From assembly GCA_022577435.1 (NCBI GenBank), contig JAKOON010000012.1, positions 2,152,501-2,216,500 of the forward strand: a DNA stretch of 64,000 nucleotides. The letters run 5' to 3'. This DNA is from Embiotoca jacksoni (Eukaryota > Chordata > Actinopteri > Embiotocidae). The notes below the pieces were generated by a model. That model searched no databases. It worked only from the letters and a program-made list of their open reading frames with translations, and was not told where the DNA came from. Of this stretch, positions 36,993-48,965 are shown one piece after another (position 1 is the first letter of the stretch; each line of letters starts with the position of its first letter). A program made the translations under genes and the position numbers.

Positions 36993-38589
36993 AACATGGC
37001 TAGTGCTTTGCTGGTCTCTCACTCCTAATCGATGAAAGTGGCCCACGTGGAGCTCTGAAGGCTAATCGATAGTCTTTTTTCCCTTTTTTTTTTTTTTCTT
37101 TTTCCCCCCCTATCTTTTTTCTTGACCGTCCGTTTTGTTGCTGACTCTGACAAAACACAATGGCAGAGCAAAATAAGCAAGGGGGGTTATAGCGGGGGAG
37201 AGAGGACATGTTTGGAGGGGACACCCCCTGATCACTTCTCTCTTGGGGGTTCCAGAGGATTGGTATCTGTGTGTTTTGAAGATGTGTGTGTGTGTGCGTG
37301 TGCGTGTGCGCGTCAGCCTGCGCAGAGCAAGTTTATGTGTGTATGGGGAGGGGGTGAGCGGTAGAAAAGCAGAGCTGACAAAAAATAGAGAATGAAATCA
37401 ACAATGTGACCTCGGCCAACCCCGTCTGTATCCCTACACCATCCCATCCCACCCGCCCCGCACATTTGCCCCTTTTTCTCTCGCCGTTGCCTCCCTGCCG
37501 GGTTAGGTTGCTGAGCAAACAGAAGGCGAAGAGTTGACTTCTTTCTCTGCCTCAGCTTGCCGTATGAGCGCTCGGGACGGATTTGAGAAGCCTCAGGCTG
37601 TTAAGCCACTTCATTGTATTCTTCTCCATCTTCCTTCCCTCACCTCTCCCCTCTCTCTGTCTTTTGCTGTTCTCACACTGTCGACGTCTGGGATCTGTAT
37701 AGTCCTCCATAATATAAAAGCAGTGTTGTCATCTTAAATATAAAATGGGAAAGATGAATATATAAATTCTATGACACCAAAGACAAAGTTTGAATGGAGG
37801 TTGACTTCATTTTGTCAAAGCTGTGTCATTTTGTGTTGCGTCTTGCGCAGGAGTATAAATTCATTTATTCATTAAAGAGGCTTTTAATGCGCAGAAGACA
37901 TTGGAATTATAAAATACACATTTTTGTCTCTGGCGAAGTGAATGCGAACACGGGTAAACTGTTTAATTTTGTCCTCCAGTTAGTGACAGGTGCTTCCTGC
38001 TCCATTCATCCAGATCATCTGCCTGATGAAGGTCATGTAGACTAAGTTTGCCAAATAGTAAGAGACGCAGCATGCAGGAGTTTTTCACTTGTGTCAAAAA
38101 TATTTCAGTCAAACTTATTTTGATTAACTGACGATATACCGTATAGTAATCTAAAAAAAACACGTGTTGATATTCATGTGCATGTGTGCACGCGCATACA
38201 CAGCAAAGCTGAAATAAATTTGTCTGACTATTGTGTAAGTGAACATTTACATTGAAAAACACACAAAACGGACTGAGATATAATGTTTGAACAGGATCGA
38301 ATCAGCTCAGTAAGTTGACAGTTCATCACAGCTTGCATCGCAATCATCTGGTTGTTCCAAGCTGAATATGACAATTAACCACCAATTGTCAGTTATCGTA
38401 ATCAACTATTCAATACCTGATGTTACATCGTAATGGTTTTAGGTCCACAATGGTTTCCTCTACAGGATTCTCATTTTTATCTTGCTTTATAATCCTTCAT
38501 AAATGAACACATGAAAAGAATCGGATAATTTAATTAAAATCAAATGAGGTAAAATGGGTTTCGACAGAGGAGAAACATGTTAGTTTAGT

Positions 38590-38590
<1 letters not shown>
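36993..38590. other. Non-coding; T/C tract
   Basis: No gene seen. A T/C-only tract lies at about 37075-37122 (T16 and C8 runs). A TG/CG patch is at 37283-37312. The AT-rich part from 37720 on has no recognised content. Confidence 0.5.

Positions 38591-38650
<60 letters not shown>
38591..38650. repeat. (GC)4 joined to (AC)26
   Basis: GCGCGCGC passes directly into a perfect AC array. It is alternating purine-pyrimidine over 60 bp. Confidence 0.96.
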
Positions 38651-38652
<2 letters not shown>

Positions 38653-41620
38653 CACAAATAAGTCAGTGCACCTCCAGGACCTCGTGCCTCCCTCCTCATT
38701 GCTTCACACACTTGTCTAACTGGATGTCTAACAGCTTTCCCCCTCTCTATCACCCTCCCAACACCAGCAGAGAGAAACAATTACGCTCAACTCTGCCACT
38801 GAAATGACAATGCAACATCCTCTTCACTTTACACCACCCGACTGTTAACCGTATGTGGTAATTACCTTTCTGCAGCATCTTCACAGTCACTTTATTAGTC
38901 TCCTAACAAGGCTTTAAAAATATAAATAGCAGCCAATGAAATGGCAATTAACCTTGCAAATAGGTATAAATGACTGTCCAGGAGATAAGGGTATTGACGG
39001 GTACTGTCAGAGGGAGCTGGGGAGGGAAAGAGAAGCAGAGGAAGAGGGAGAGATGGGGATAAAGAGGGAAAACGCAGATGGAGAAACATGCAGGGGGTGG
39101 TGGGAGATGATGCAGCCCGTAGGAAAACTGCTCCCACGGGCCATTGTTTGTTGTGTCTGCGCTGGACTATTGTTTCGGTCCCTATTAACCTCTTGGCCCT
39201 CAGTGCGAGAGCGGGAAAGGATGGGCGGATTCAAAATGACAGACATGGCCTCGTGACATGCGAGGTGAGGAGTGGTTTTAACAGGAGCTTAGGGGCAGCG
39301 GGGACCCTTGCTGTCCGACTAAATGAGGAGGAGGGGGGTGGGGAGGATTCCTGTGTGTGTGAGCCATAGAGAGATTGTGTGTCTTGTGTGTTCTCAGATG
39401 GGGGTATGTGTAGTTGACCAGAAGGGGGAGGAGTTGGTCAGCCCAAGACTAGTGTGAGTATTGTGATCTCTGCTGTCTGTATGTCTGACAGCTTCTCCTG
39501 CCTGGGAATGTGCACTCAAACTTGTAGGATGTCAAACTGTACAATTTTACATTCAGCATGAAACTTTTTAACCGAGTATAATGGAAGTTCCTCAGAAAAT
39601 ATTGTCAATGTGCTACATTTTTGCACTTTGAACACAGACTCGTCTTGTGCTATATTGTCATTCTTGTACATTTTAATTATCTTTCACTCCATGCTGACAA
39701 ATTATATCCACGTCAGCCCAAATTTCTTTGGAATTATATACATATTAAACAAATCTGGACCTCTTGCTTTACATTCACTGCCAATGAAAGAGGTGCTCTG
39801 CCATTTATGACCTAGAAAGTAGGAGTTTGGAGGTCAGGGTGGTGGTTTAGTAACCGTTACCTAAACATATTTTATTTACCACATCCAGGATCATTACATA
39901 GTTTTAATTGTACTGTAGTTGTCATGTGAGGATACTGAGGGAAATTACAATTTTAAAGTTTTGAAAAAGTTGTTGTGTATTGATGTTCCTGTCTAGCGAC
40001 AGTGTTGTGGATCTATACCATAGTTTATTAAGTTATTCTGTACTGTTGTCTTTTTTCATAGCTTTTTATACCGTGTTTTTGCAGTTGTATAAATCTTCTG
40101 CCTACTCTCTACGTGTGTCTCTGTGATATTTCCTTTCTCGCTCCAATTGAGATTTTTGGTACTTTGTTCTTTTTTTTTTTTTTTCTGGATCTGAATCAAG
40201 ATTTTAAGGACATAGGGGTCAAGGATGTTATGCAGGTTACACAGCCTTCTGATCCTGTGATTTAGGAATACATAAACAAACTTCACTTGATTCTCACATT
40301 CACACAAAGACAGTCAGACAGTCAGCTTAGCACCCAAAGCTGCCTCTAGGTATACTTAAAGGATCTAATTGAGGCCAGAACAGAAGGGAATTGACAATTA
40401 CAAAACAGGGCTGCAGCTTGCATAACCTCTTCTAAAATGTTTATGTACGTCATATTTTTTTTTATTATCTAAAGGATTATACTCAAAGTCTGTTTTAATT
40501 ATAGCCAAAACGGATAAATACAAAACCGTTCAATACCATATTTTGTCAGAGGATGTGAGATGGCTTAGTTAGAATTTTCAAACATAGGAAACGTATACAT
40601 TGCAGCAGGCCCCTTTCTCACTGTGTCCCTCATGAGTCACCGTTCCTTCATTAACACATGTAGCGCTGCATGAGTCGCTGTGTCACACCAAGAAGTCGCT
40701 ACGCAAAGCTTCTGTCGCTTTACATGGGGACACACCATTTCCCTCAAACGGAGGATGCAGTCTCCGCCTCAGTGTTCAAGCATTACAGGATTGTGAGAAC
40801 AGGCGAGCTAACCCCTGAGAGCCTTACCTGTGCTGAAGTCAGGAGTGAAACGATAGCTCTTTGCCACACATTGAGAGCCAGTGGGAAGAGGAAGCTGGAG
40901 GAAGGTAGCCCTAAGAGGATGAACCGTGGGATTTAGAGTCCTGTGGGTAGGGCAGAATGCCAGATATACTAGCTGAAAGTCCTGTGGATCAGATGAAGCT
41001 GTCAAACAGGGCAGCGAGATGAGAGAACCATTGGGGAGAGGGGAGCTTGGAGATGGAGGCCAGGCAGGGAAGCTCGACGGATAGCAGAGACAGAGAGCTT
41101 AGGCTGAGGATCAGGGTTGTTTTACACAAAACTGTCAAAGGTAGGAAGAAAAAGGGAGCTGAGATAGTGTGTGACTAGAGAATCAATGTGAAGAAATGAA
41201 AAGTTTAACACAAAATAATTCCCACAAAAATCAGATTAAGAAACTAGGTTAAACTCGGTTTTGGCTTAATTTATATTGCGAGCGGTTGTGGGGATACACG
41301 TATGTGGAAACAGGTTAAGTTCCTGGAATCAGCTGCCAACTTGAACCGAAAGCCACTTGAGTAACGAGACGTAAAGGGTCAGGCGGTGAAAATCTTAGAG
41401 TAGACTCGACAAGACGTATGAGCAGTGTTTAACATGTCCTTGTGTGTCTGGGCTTCACTCGATCGGGGACCCTGGGAAAGCAGTGTTAAATTACGCAGAA
41501 GGAGGTAGCGGGGACCCTGTCAGGAAGTGGCGTGGCGTTGTGGAGAGAGAGGCGGATGGACGTGGCACTGGTTTGTGCCCCCCGGAGTGCCCTGTCAGGC
41601 CTCATGACCACATTGTGCAG

Positions 41621-41621
<1 letters not shown>
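38651..41621. other. Non-coding
   Basis: No supported gene over about 3 kb. A T15 run lies at about 40170-40184. An open frame of 88 codons (plus, 40670-40936) starts after a nearby in-frame stop and lacks a recognised domain. Much of 39500-40600 is AT-rich. Confidence 0.5.

Positions 41622-41698
<77 letters not shown>
41622..41698. repeat. (CA)38 microsatellite
   Basis: Perfect CA array of about 76 bp. Confidence 0.97.
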
Positions 41699-41701
<3 letters not shown>

Positions 41702-43296
41702 TTACAATAGACGGAGAGATTTTAAAGGGAAGGGAGGGAAACAGAACCATAGACTCTCGATCTCCTTCCCAGTTCGGCTCTGGAGTTTTGCACACTAAAG
41801 AGTCTTTCTGTTTGTCTGTACGTTTTTATATTTCAGTGATGTCTGTCCTTAATGGCAATAAAATATTTAAAGTTATGAAATCCGGTACATGTATTAGACC
41901 GTCACAAGCTTCTACAGTTGTCATTGTACCACTCAGTTTTCTCTCTATGCTAAATAAATGTTGTACTGATATACGAGACGTTGCCCAGTACTGATATATT
42001 TGTCATTACACTTGTTCTAGTTATGCTCTAAAGTGTTAGGTGGCTTAAGTTCATAGAGAATCAGATGCCATTAATTAACACCTGTCATTATAATACAGCC
42101 ACCTAAAACAACAATTGTAACAACAAAATGTTGTGTTCACACAGGAATCACTAACAGTGTTTGTTTTTATTTTGTTTCACAACACATTGCTTTATTTTTC
42201 ATCCAAAAAAGGAAAGTTATTAACTCTCATTGAACATGAATTTTGACTGTATGGCAGCTGCCGCCAAGTCTGAAACTCCATATACAGTCCAACACTCTGC
42301 TTATTGATCATTCAGCTTGACAAAACTGTCGGACTACTCATTAATCCAGCAGTGAACATTAACATGCACTAATAGTGCCATCTGCACTAACTAAAAGCAG
42401 GTGTTTTCTTATTATTTACCTCGAGGTAAAAGCATCCGTCAAGCTATTAAAGTAGGTTTCTGATAATATCTGGTTCGATTGTGATCAGTGATGAGGAGCT
42501 GAGATGCCTCTGGATTGTTTTGGTTCGCAGTTTAAATCATTTTTCACACATGATTGTTCTCTTCTCTTCTTTTCTTGACTTGTTCCTGTTCCTCAGTTGG
42601 TTTGTCCCAAAAGTCCACTGCAGGCTGCTTTTTACACAAATTTGACACCTGTTGTTGGGCTGTTCACACACAACTTTCAAGACTTGTCAGCTGGCTTGCA
42701 GCATTATTTTTTGTAATCATGAAGGTTACCAAATTCACATCACCCTAACAATGTATTATTTGTATTCAATTTAGGCTGAAAGGATGCTGTCTTGTATTGC
42801 AGCTTTTGCTCCTAAACTGGATGTGTTTTTACATCCAAGGTGTTACCCAGACTACTTTCAGTGAGCATGCAAAGTTACTTTAAGTTGATTAAGACTGCAT
42901 TAGAAGTAATAAAGGTCTAATTCTTTTTACACTTTGCCAGTGTTTTGTATCCACAAGAAAATATTTTTGTGGATTTAAGTATCAAACAATCTCAACATAG
43001 TTTTACATCGCCTGTCTCTGGAGCAATACCAAGGACATGCGCTGTTTGTATTTTTCTTCAAGGTGCATTCATATCAATGAGCCTCTCTCCTGATTGGCTG
43101 AGTCTTTTCCACGTGATACACACCCCGGCCAACCACAGGTTTTCTTCTGTTGTGGAGCTTGATTGCTACACAACTGAATGCTTGCTTGGTGTTTTCTTCT
43201 GCATAAAAAGTTTGTGACATCACCAGTTTGCAGATATTCAAACAGCCTCGTTGTTGAAAACAGAATGTGTGCATTTCTCCAACTGAGCGTTTTGAC
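41699..43296. other. Non-coding; short inverted repeat
   Basis: No gene seen. TTAGGTGGCT (42036-42045) and AGCCACCTAA (42097-42106) are perfect 10-bp inverted copies bounding 51 bp that contains TTAATTAA. Otherwise AT-rich. Confidence 0.5.
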
Positions 43297-43850
43297 CGTA
43301 GACTGTATATAAAAGTGGGCAAACCTTCCGGGTCTGACATGAGGTCAATGTGGAAGTGCCATAAAGTGCAATACCACCGAGGGCCACTACGGGTTGGCTC
43401 CAAAAAGCCTCCAGCTCCATAGACTCCGATTTAAATTCTCTCATAAAATACAGTCATAGATTTTTTTTTTTTTTTTTTCCCAGGAGTCATTATAGTATCA
43501 TTTGCTGAAGTCACTCCGCCTTATTCGTTTTCTGTCAGTTCATCTGAAAATATTTGCATCATTAATTAGATATTAGGCCTCAAAGCGGTATGTTTGGGGG
43601 CGTGTCTGTTTGATTGACAGGCCTGTCGTACAGTGAAGTTTCCGTTATAGATGGCCGGGCATAGTGTTTTCATGTTCTCCATCAGATCGAGTCACATCCA
43701 CCGCCCACTCCTCCTCAGCTCGTTCACATACGGTCTCTTCTGGCTCCAAAATAGCAAGATGGTGACAGCAGAAATGACGAACTGAGGCTTCAGATCAGCA
43801 GCTCACGAACCAATATGTGACGTCACGGTTGGTTGACACTTTCACACCAT
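43297..43850 (-). mobile_element. Probable degraded interspersed repeat (percomorph type)
   Basis: Starting at TAGACTGTATATAAAAGTGG (43297), the block continues with GCCATAAAGTGCAATACCAC, GAGGGCCACTACGGGTTGGC, a T18 run (about 43461-43478), GGGGGCGTGTCTGTTTGATTG, TGGCTCCAAAATAGCAAGAT and ends near TGTGACGTCACGG (43817-43829). From memory these phrases recur in that order in many percomorph genomes, often mis-predicted as protein on the minus strand (GPRWYCTLWHFHIDLMSD-like). That is recall, not a search. I see no transposase or reverse transcriptase, so it would be non-autonomous. The expected matching terminal TATATACAGT at the right end is missing, suggesting decay. The strand is assigned only from the usual spurious translation. 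Confidence 0.6.
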
Positions 43851-44269
43851 TTATTTATCACCTAGGCCGGCTTTATGATCAAAAAGAAAAGGTAATCAGA
43901 ACTTTCACAATATGGGACTGATAAACGCGACCTATAATGGTGCTACAGGTCGTTTTGTTAGAAAAAAGACTACACAGAAACTGTTATTATAATATGTTGA
44001 GGCACATAAACTGTAAATGCCCTTGTTCTCTCTCTGTTGTTCTCTTCTGTCTCTGTTAATGGATTCTATCTATCGGTCTTCGTCTGCTTCAAGGTGCAAC
44101 AGAACGTCATTCAACCCTCAGTCTGATGTTCTTTTGTGCTGTGTGGAGCAAAAAAAAAACTTTGGTCTGAAAGGTTGCTGCTTAGCTGATAGACATGGTT
44201 ACACTTCTTTGGTTGGGATTGTTACGAACAGCAAGTTGGTGTCATCCTCTGATGTGTCTGCTGAATGAG
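43851..44269. other. Non-coding flank of interspersed repeat
   Basis: No gene seen. The sequence is of ordinary composition. Confidence 0.5.
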
Positions 44270-44560
44270 GTGTTGGGGAAACGGCATCGAAGTGAACAAT
44301 TGCTCTGATGGTTCGCATGAGGAGCCAACTCCATTTTGACATTCAGCATATTCTGCGACACTTCAGGGGTTACAAATCGGATTAATAAACGCCTAATTAG
44401 TTTGAAAGGAAATTCCTCTGGCTTTAATCGAATATTAATCACTGCTTATCGTTGTCTTTTAGTCTCACTTAATTACCATGCTTTCCCGCATTTTAGCCTC
44501 TTTCTTCCTGTATTCTGGGATCTGCACAGATAAAACGGTTCATAATTCGTCATGGATGAA
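44270..44560. promoter_or_regulatory. Candidate homeodomain-rich element
   Basis: Within 60 bp lie GGATTA (44379-44384, OTX/bicoid type), the palindrome CTAATTAG (44393-44400), TTAATCG (about 44424) and ATTAATCAC (about 44433), followed by ACTTAATTACC (about 44467). This is one of the densest homeodomain clusters in the window. The flanks are complex and repeat-free. Enhancer function is inferred. Confidence 0.42.
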
Positions 44561-45787
44561 TCACAGCCTTTATTTCTAATACACTTGATTATCCTTCTAT
44601 TTATTTCTTTTTTTACTCCACCTGAACCGTGTTTTATTGTAGATTGGTAAGACCTTGAGTGCATGTTTCATGCAGCGCCATACATTAAAGCATTTGCAAA
44701 CATAATATAGGAAAACAACACAGAAAATGTGTCTTTACTGTAAAGCAAATTGAAAATGCTGAAAACAGGAATTTAAAACAACATATTCCTCGTGTGAAAG
44801 TATGTAAAAGTACAGTACTTCCCTTGATTTTCTGGAGCACTGTACCTCACGGTTTCATAAAAGTGATTGAGTAATTTCAGCAAGATAAATATAACTGAGC
44901 ACACGTCAACCAAAATGGTTTATGTTTCTTGTTAGATTACACGGTAAGGTTCATGCTCGCTTTCAATGCCCATCCATTACCTGTGGCCATGCAAAGAGAT
45001 GGACATTTTTGCCAGCCTATCACATTTGGAAGCGGAGGCATTTGTCTCTAGGGCACTGACTGACCACACGAACCAAGCTTCGCTGTGTCCAACCCGAATC
45101 TCCCCTGACATGTCGCTCCGGCACCTAGAGAGTATAATTCAACCTGATTGGCCGGCTCTGCTGGAAGGCATGATTCTGGCCTGTCCAGCACCGTACATCA
45201 CTGTGGCCCAGGGGCATAGTGGAAAAGGGGGAGCAGCGTGTTATCCTGGTCCAGTTAACACCGGTGATTTAGATGAAGGAAAAGCCCATCGCTTGAAAAG
45301 AATCAATATGATTTTTTTTTGGTGAAAAGCCTGACGACTCCAACATCTTCTACCAGTTGGCATCCACTTTAAGACCGTTTTCTTTCACATCTTCGTTGTC
45401 TTGCTACTTTTCCGTGTTCTCTTCATCCCACAGTTTCGTCTCTCACACTTCACATACTTTCATGCACATATGTGCAAACGGTGTGCGCTCTAGCATGTGC
45501 TCCTCTTTTGTTTCTCGATTGTGACACAAAGTGCTATGGGCCAAACTGAGGAGCACGAGGGATGCTTAGCCTGATTCTGTCTTTCTCAGTGCCTCCGGAT
45601 GCCCTGCAGGGTCAGTGGAGATGGCCTGGGAAACTTTGCCATGTGCCCTGCTTACGTCATATATGACCAGTGTGCTCCCTCATCACCCTTTCTGTGTCAT
45701 TGTAAAAATAGATCAATTAACTGCTTTATATGTATGCTAATGTTCTCTAATGTTTAAATTAAGTTCTGTATTATTGCCAGAGAACCA

Positions 45788-45789
<2 letters not shown>
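44561..45789. other. Non-coding
   Basis: A 119-codon plus-strand frame (44966-45325) has no recognised motif. Good splice signals are absent around it. The part at 45590-45670 is complex. Confidence 0.45.

Positions 45790-45828
<39 letters not shown>
45790..45828. repeat. (AT)19 microsatellite
   Basis: Perfect AT array of 39 bp, the only long AT dinucleotide repeat in the window. Confidence 0.96.
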
Positions 45829-45830
<2 letters not shown>

Positions 45831-45859
45831 AATTACTTTCTTTTTTTTATAATGTCACA

Positions 45860-46760
45860 AAATCTAGCTGCATCTCTGATATTGGTATCGGTAAGGAGTG
45901 GCATAGTGCGCCAGCAGGAAAGTGATTAATGTACTGCGTTTCCTCCGCCACATCCTGGCATGATGCATCCTCTGGTAGGTACTGCCAGCTGGTTCCTTTT
46001 CCTTCCTGCAGAGAGTACGAGCATCAGTCTCCACTGTAATAACAGCAGCAAATTATACTGTCTGCAGATGAACTATGCCCCCCCCCCCCTCCCACCCTTG
46101 CCTTTACCATATCATCTGTAAGGTGGGGGGAGAGGATGTTGGTTATGGTGGCAAGGGGAGATGTAGAGCACAGCCGATTATCCCCTAATTAACGCTGATA
46201 CCTCCCCCATGGACAATGTCCCATCTCATCAGTGGGCCGCTGCGTCTTAATGTTAGGTGCTAACTGCCTCGCTCGCATATGTCAGTCCTCGTTAAGGGAC
46301 TATGTCGCACGGTAATGTCCTCCCGTTTAATGGCTTGTAAAAAGATGGTTAACACTCACTATTTGGCTTCCCTCCTTTTTTCTTCTGGGCGCCACAGCGA
46401 GATGACAGATACAGCATGATCGAGCACTCTTTGGGGGAATTTAATTGCCGGCAGAGTACCCTGGTATTTGAAGTCAGACAGTTGATAGACAGTAAATGAT
46501 TGGCCCCTTGGCTATATGTTACATAGTTAAACCAGGCCTAGTCACAATTTGGTTACAAGTGACTTGTTAGGGTGAGTGTCTGGCCAGCCACAGGCTAAAT
46601 TGTTATTTAAGGAGAAATTATTAGCTATCCTTTACTCAATTATTCATCAGTCCAGGTTGATTCATTAATAAAGTACAGTTTTACCACAGCTGTTCCTTAA
46701 TTGTTAACAGTGACGGGGGACACGAGTTCACAGAGGCGAGACCTCATCAGCAACTCCCCT
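45860..46760. promoter_or_regulatory. Candidate conserved block, about 0.9 kb
   Basis: Complex sequence with GATTATCCCCTAATTAACGC (about 46177-46196), CGTTTAATGGC, AATTTAATTGCCGG and CCTTAATTGTTAAC. CpGs are kept among AT-rich homeodomain cores. A C12 run at 46079-46090 interrupts it once. No coding frame is supported. The role is inferred from texture. Confidence 0.36.
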
Positions 46761-47099
46761 CTCTGAACAATTAAATGTTTTCCTTTTGAACTTCACTTCT
46801 GCATTCATTTATAAATAACCACGTCTTAGAAATCTATTACGCAGCATAAGTTTATTCTGCCATTAGTCTGCAAGGCAGTAAAAGCAAATGAACTGTTACT
46901 TCCTCTGTATGCGCGTCTTCACTAGTACAACAGTAAGGATTCTTCTAATGTCAAGTGCACTGCTTTTTCTTTTTTCCTCTCAGCATCTCCTCACTCACCC
47001 CCACCACCTCCTCCCTCCATCTATGCATTCGTGTTGTATTATGAAAAAAGCAAACACGATTATTTTTGATTTCCCGTTTGCCTGAGCAGTACATTTGGC
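46761..47099. other. Non-coding spacer
   Basis: AT-rich and pyrimidine-rich sequence between two candidate elements. No gene seen. Confidence 0.45.
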
Positions 47100-47500
47100 C
47101 CACCCCTCTCTCCCCCGACCCTCTTGATTGAGGGCTAATGAAAAAGCTGTCCTGAGCGTCGCTCCCTCCCTGTATCCATTAAGAATAATTAGACGGGAAC
47201 AATTTTGATGCCTGTAACCTCGGCGAGTGTGGCTAATGGTGTTATAAATTGCTCCTTGTCCTGGGCCCTGCAAGCATTGGCGTGCGGCGGTGGGGGCGAG
47301 ACGCTTAATTCAAAAGCACTCTGTCAACAGCACTGATTTGTGTGGTTAATGAGAGCGTTTAAAACAACAGGCGCAGCTCATGCATCCTAATGCTGATGGC
47401 AGGAGCAGGTTCGATAAAGAGGCTTGTCCACCATAATTAGCCGCGACAAACGCCCAGGATTAAGAGACAGGGGACAGAACATAGTGTGCCCTCTTAAAAT
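47100..47500. promoter_or_regulatory. Candidate conserved non-coding element
   Basis: Contains GGGCTAATGAAAAAGC, CATTAAGAATAATTAGACGG, GTGGCTAATGGTG, GACGCTTAATTC, GTGGTTAATGAGAGCG and CACCATAATTAGCCGCGACA. TAAT cores are spaced roughly every 50-60 bp over 400 bp, with CpGs between. It is repeat-free. Among the best enhancer-like blocks here by eye. Confidence 0.4.
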
Positions 47501-48661
47501 GAGCCCCGTTTGCTCTCACTCTCCCTCCGTCTCTCTTTGACTGACTCTCGCCTTATATCCTCTTTAACAGCACGACTAACTGCATTTTTCTTGTCATCTG
47601 TCTCTGCTGGTCAGACAACTCGACTGCCATCTTTTCTTTTATACTTCACTGTAGGATGTCTTTCTTTTTTTTCCTGTATGTATAAAACTGTATTCACAGG
47701 CAGTGGAAAGACGTAAGGCTCTCTGGAGCAGGGGCTGCTGGCTGGGATACTCTCCTCCTGCTCTCTCTTGAACTGCTCGGTCTGTGTCCCTCCACCTGTT
47801 CAGTCTCTGTTTATTCTCTATTTTTTGTTTTGTTTGTTGTTGTTTTAACCTGTCGTGTTGTTTTTAGGGCATAGGCTTTTCTCCCTTTTCAGTTTTTGTC
47901 CATTTTTAGACATCACTGCCAGCTTTTACAGTTTAACAGCGGAGGGGTGAGATGGCTGTATGCCTCTGGGTTAAAGGCCTCAGGCTAAGAGGGAGGAGAG
48001 TCATACAAGTTTGGCGATGCCTGAAAACTGTCCCTTTGTGCTGAGTTGAGGAATAGGAATGATATTCTCAGACAAAAACTTAAAGAGAATGTGTGTGTTT
48101 AGATAAACCATTTTAATAGCCAAGGAAAAGAGCTGAAAAATAAAGAAAAGGAGAGACATATTGGAGCAGATAGAGAGATTGACTCTGGCCTCAGGTACTT
48201 TGATTGCAGTCCAGAACGATATAAAACGGTTAAAACTAGGGTAACATTTATCCTTGCCAGTGTTGTGTGTTAAAGGAAACTCTAATATGTTTAATCAGCT
48301 GCATTCTGCAGAAGGTCTTCCAAAGGACTGTGTCTGTGTCTCTGTAATGGATGGAGAAGGGGAGAGTGACAAAGCCAGGCCCACTTTAAGAGGTGTTCAA
48401 TTCCCCTGTAAATTCATGCTGACAAGATTAATTGAGCATTGCAAATGGTAAACTCTGAAACCCACACCTCCAAAAAAAAAAGAAAGAAAACGTGAGCACA
48501 GATGCAGGTGTTGACACAATGATGCACACACAACTACACCAACAGACGTAAACACATACCCAAACACTGGTATATGCATACAGTCACTTACATATTGTGT
48601 TCATAAACACACATTAATGTGCACATACTAACGAGACTGCACACCAGTGAGCTGGCTTGCA
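47501..48661. other. Non-coding
   Basis: No gene seen. TTCACAGGCAGTGGAAAGACGTAAGG near 47692 looks like a 13-nt acceptor-donor pair, too short to support an exon. The rest is ordinary. Confidence 0.5.
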
Positions 48662-48711
48662 CCCCCCCCCCCCCCCCACACACACACACACACATACACA
48701 CACACATATGC
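48662..48711. repeat. C16 then (CA)n
   Basis: C homopolymer joined to CA with one TA interruption. The polarity is the same as at the other C-CA junctions. Confidence 0.94.
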
Positions 48712-48886
48712 ACGCTCACCCCTGCTGGCCTCCCTCAGCCTACTTCCATGTGTCTTGCCCAACACAAATGACTTGATGGGCAGTTAAATGCAGGGGTCGA
48801 GGGTTAAATGAACACCGTTGTTTATGAGGATGCGGTGTGAATCCATTTGCATTCTAATATTCCCTCTATTCTGAAGACACACACAT

Positions 48887-48888
<2 letters not shown>
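48712..48888. other. Short non-coding spacer
   Basis: No feature recognised. Confidence 0.4.

Positions 48889-48963
<75 letters not shown>
48889..48963. repeat. (CA)37 microsatellite
   Basis: Perfect CA array of about 75 bp. Confidence 0.97.

Positions 48964-48965
<2 letters not shown>

Noticed and set aside
40670..40936. 88-codon plus-strand frame with a basic C-terminal part
   Set aside because: An in-frame stop lies close upstream, there is no good acceptor, and no domain is recognised.
44966..45325. 119-codon plus-strand frame
   Set aside because: No recognised motif and no supporting splice signals. The length is within chance expectation.
47685..47714. CAG-13 nt-GTAAGG with translated GSGKT
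   Set aside because: A P-loop-like string of five residues in a short frame is coincidence. No surrounding nucleotide-binding domain.
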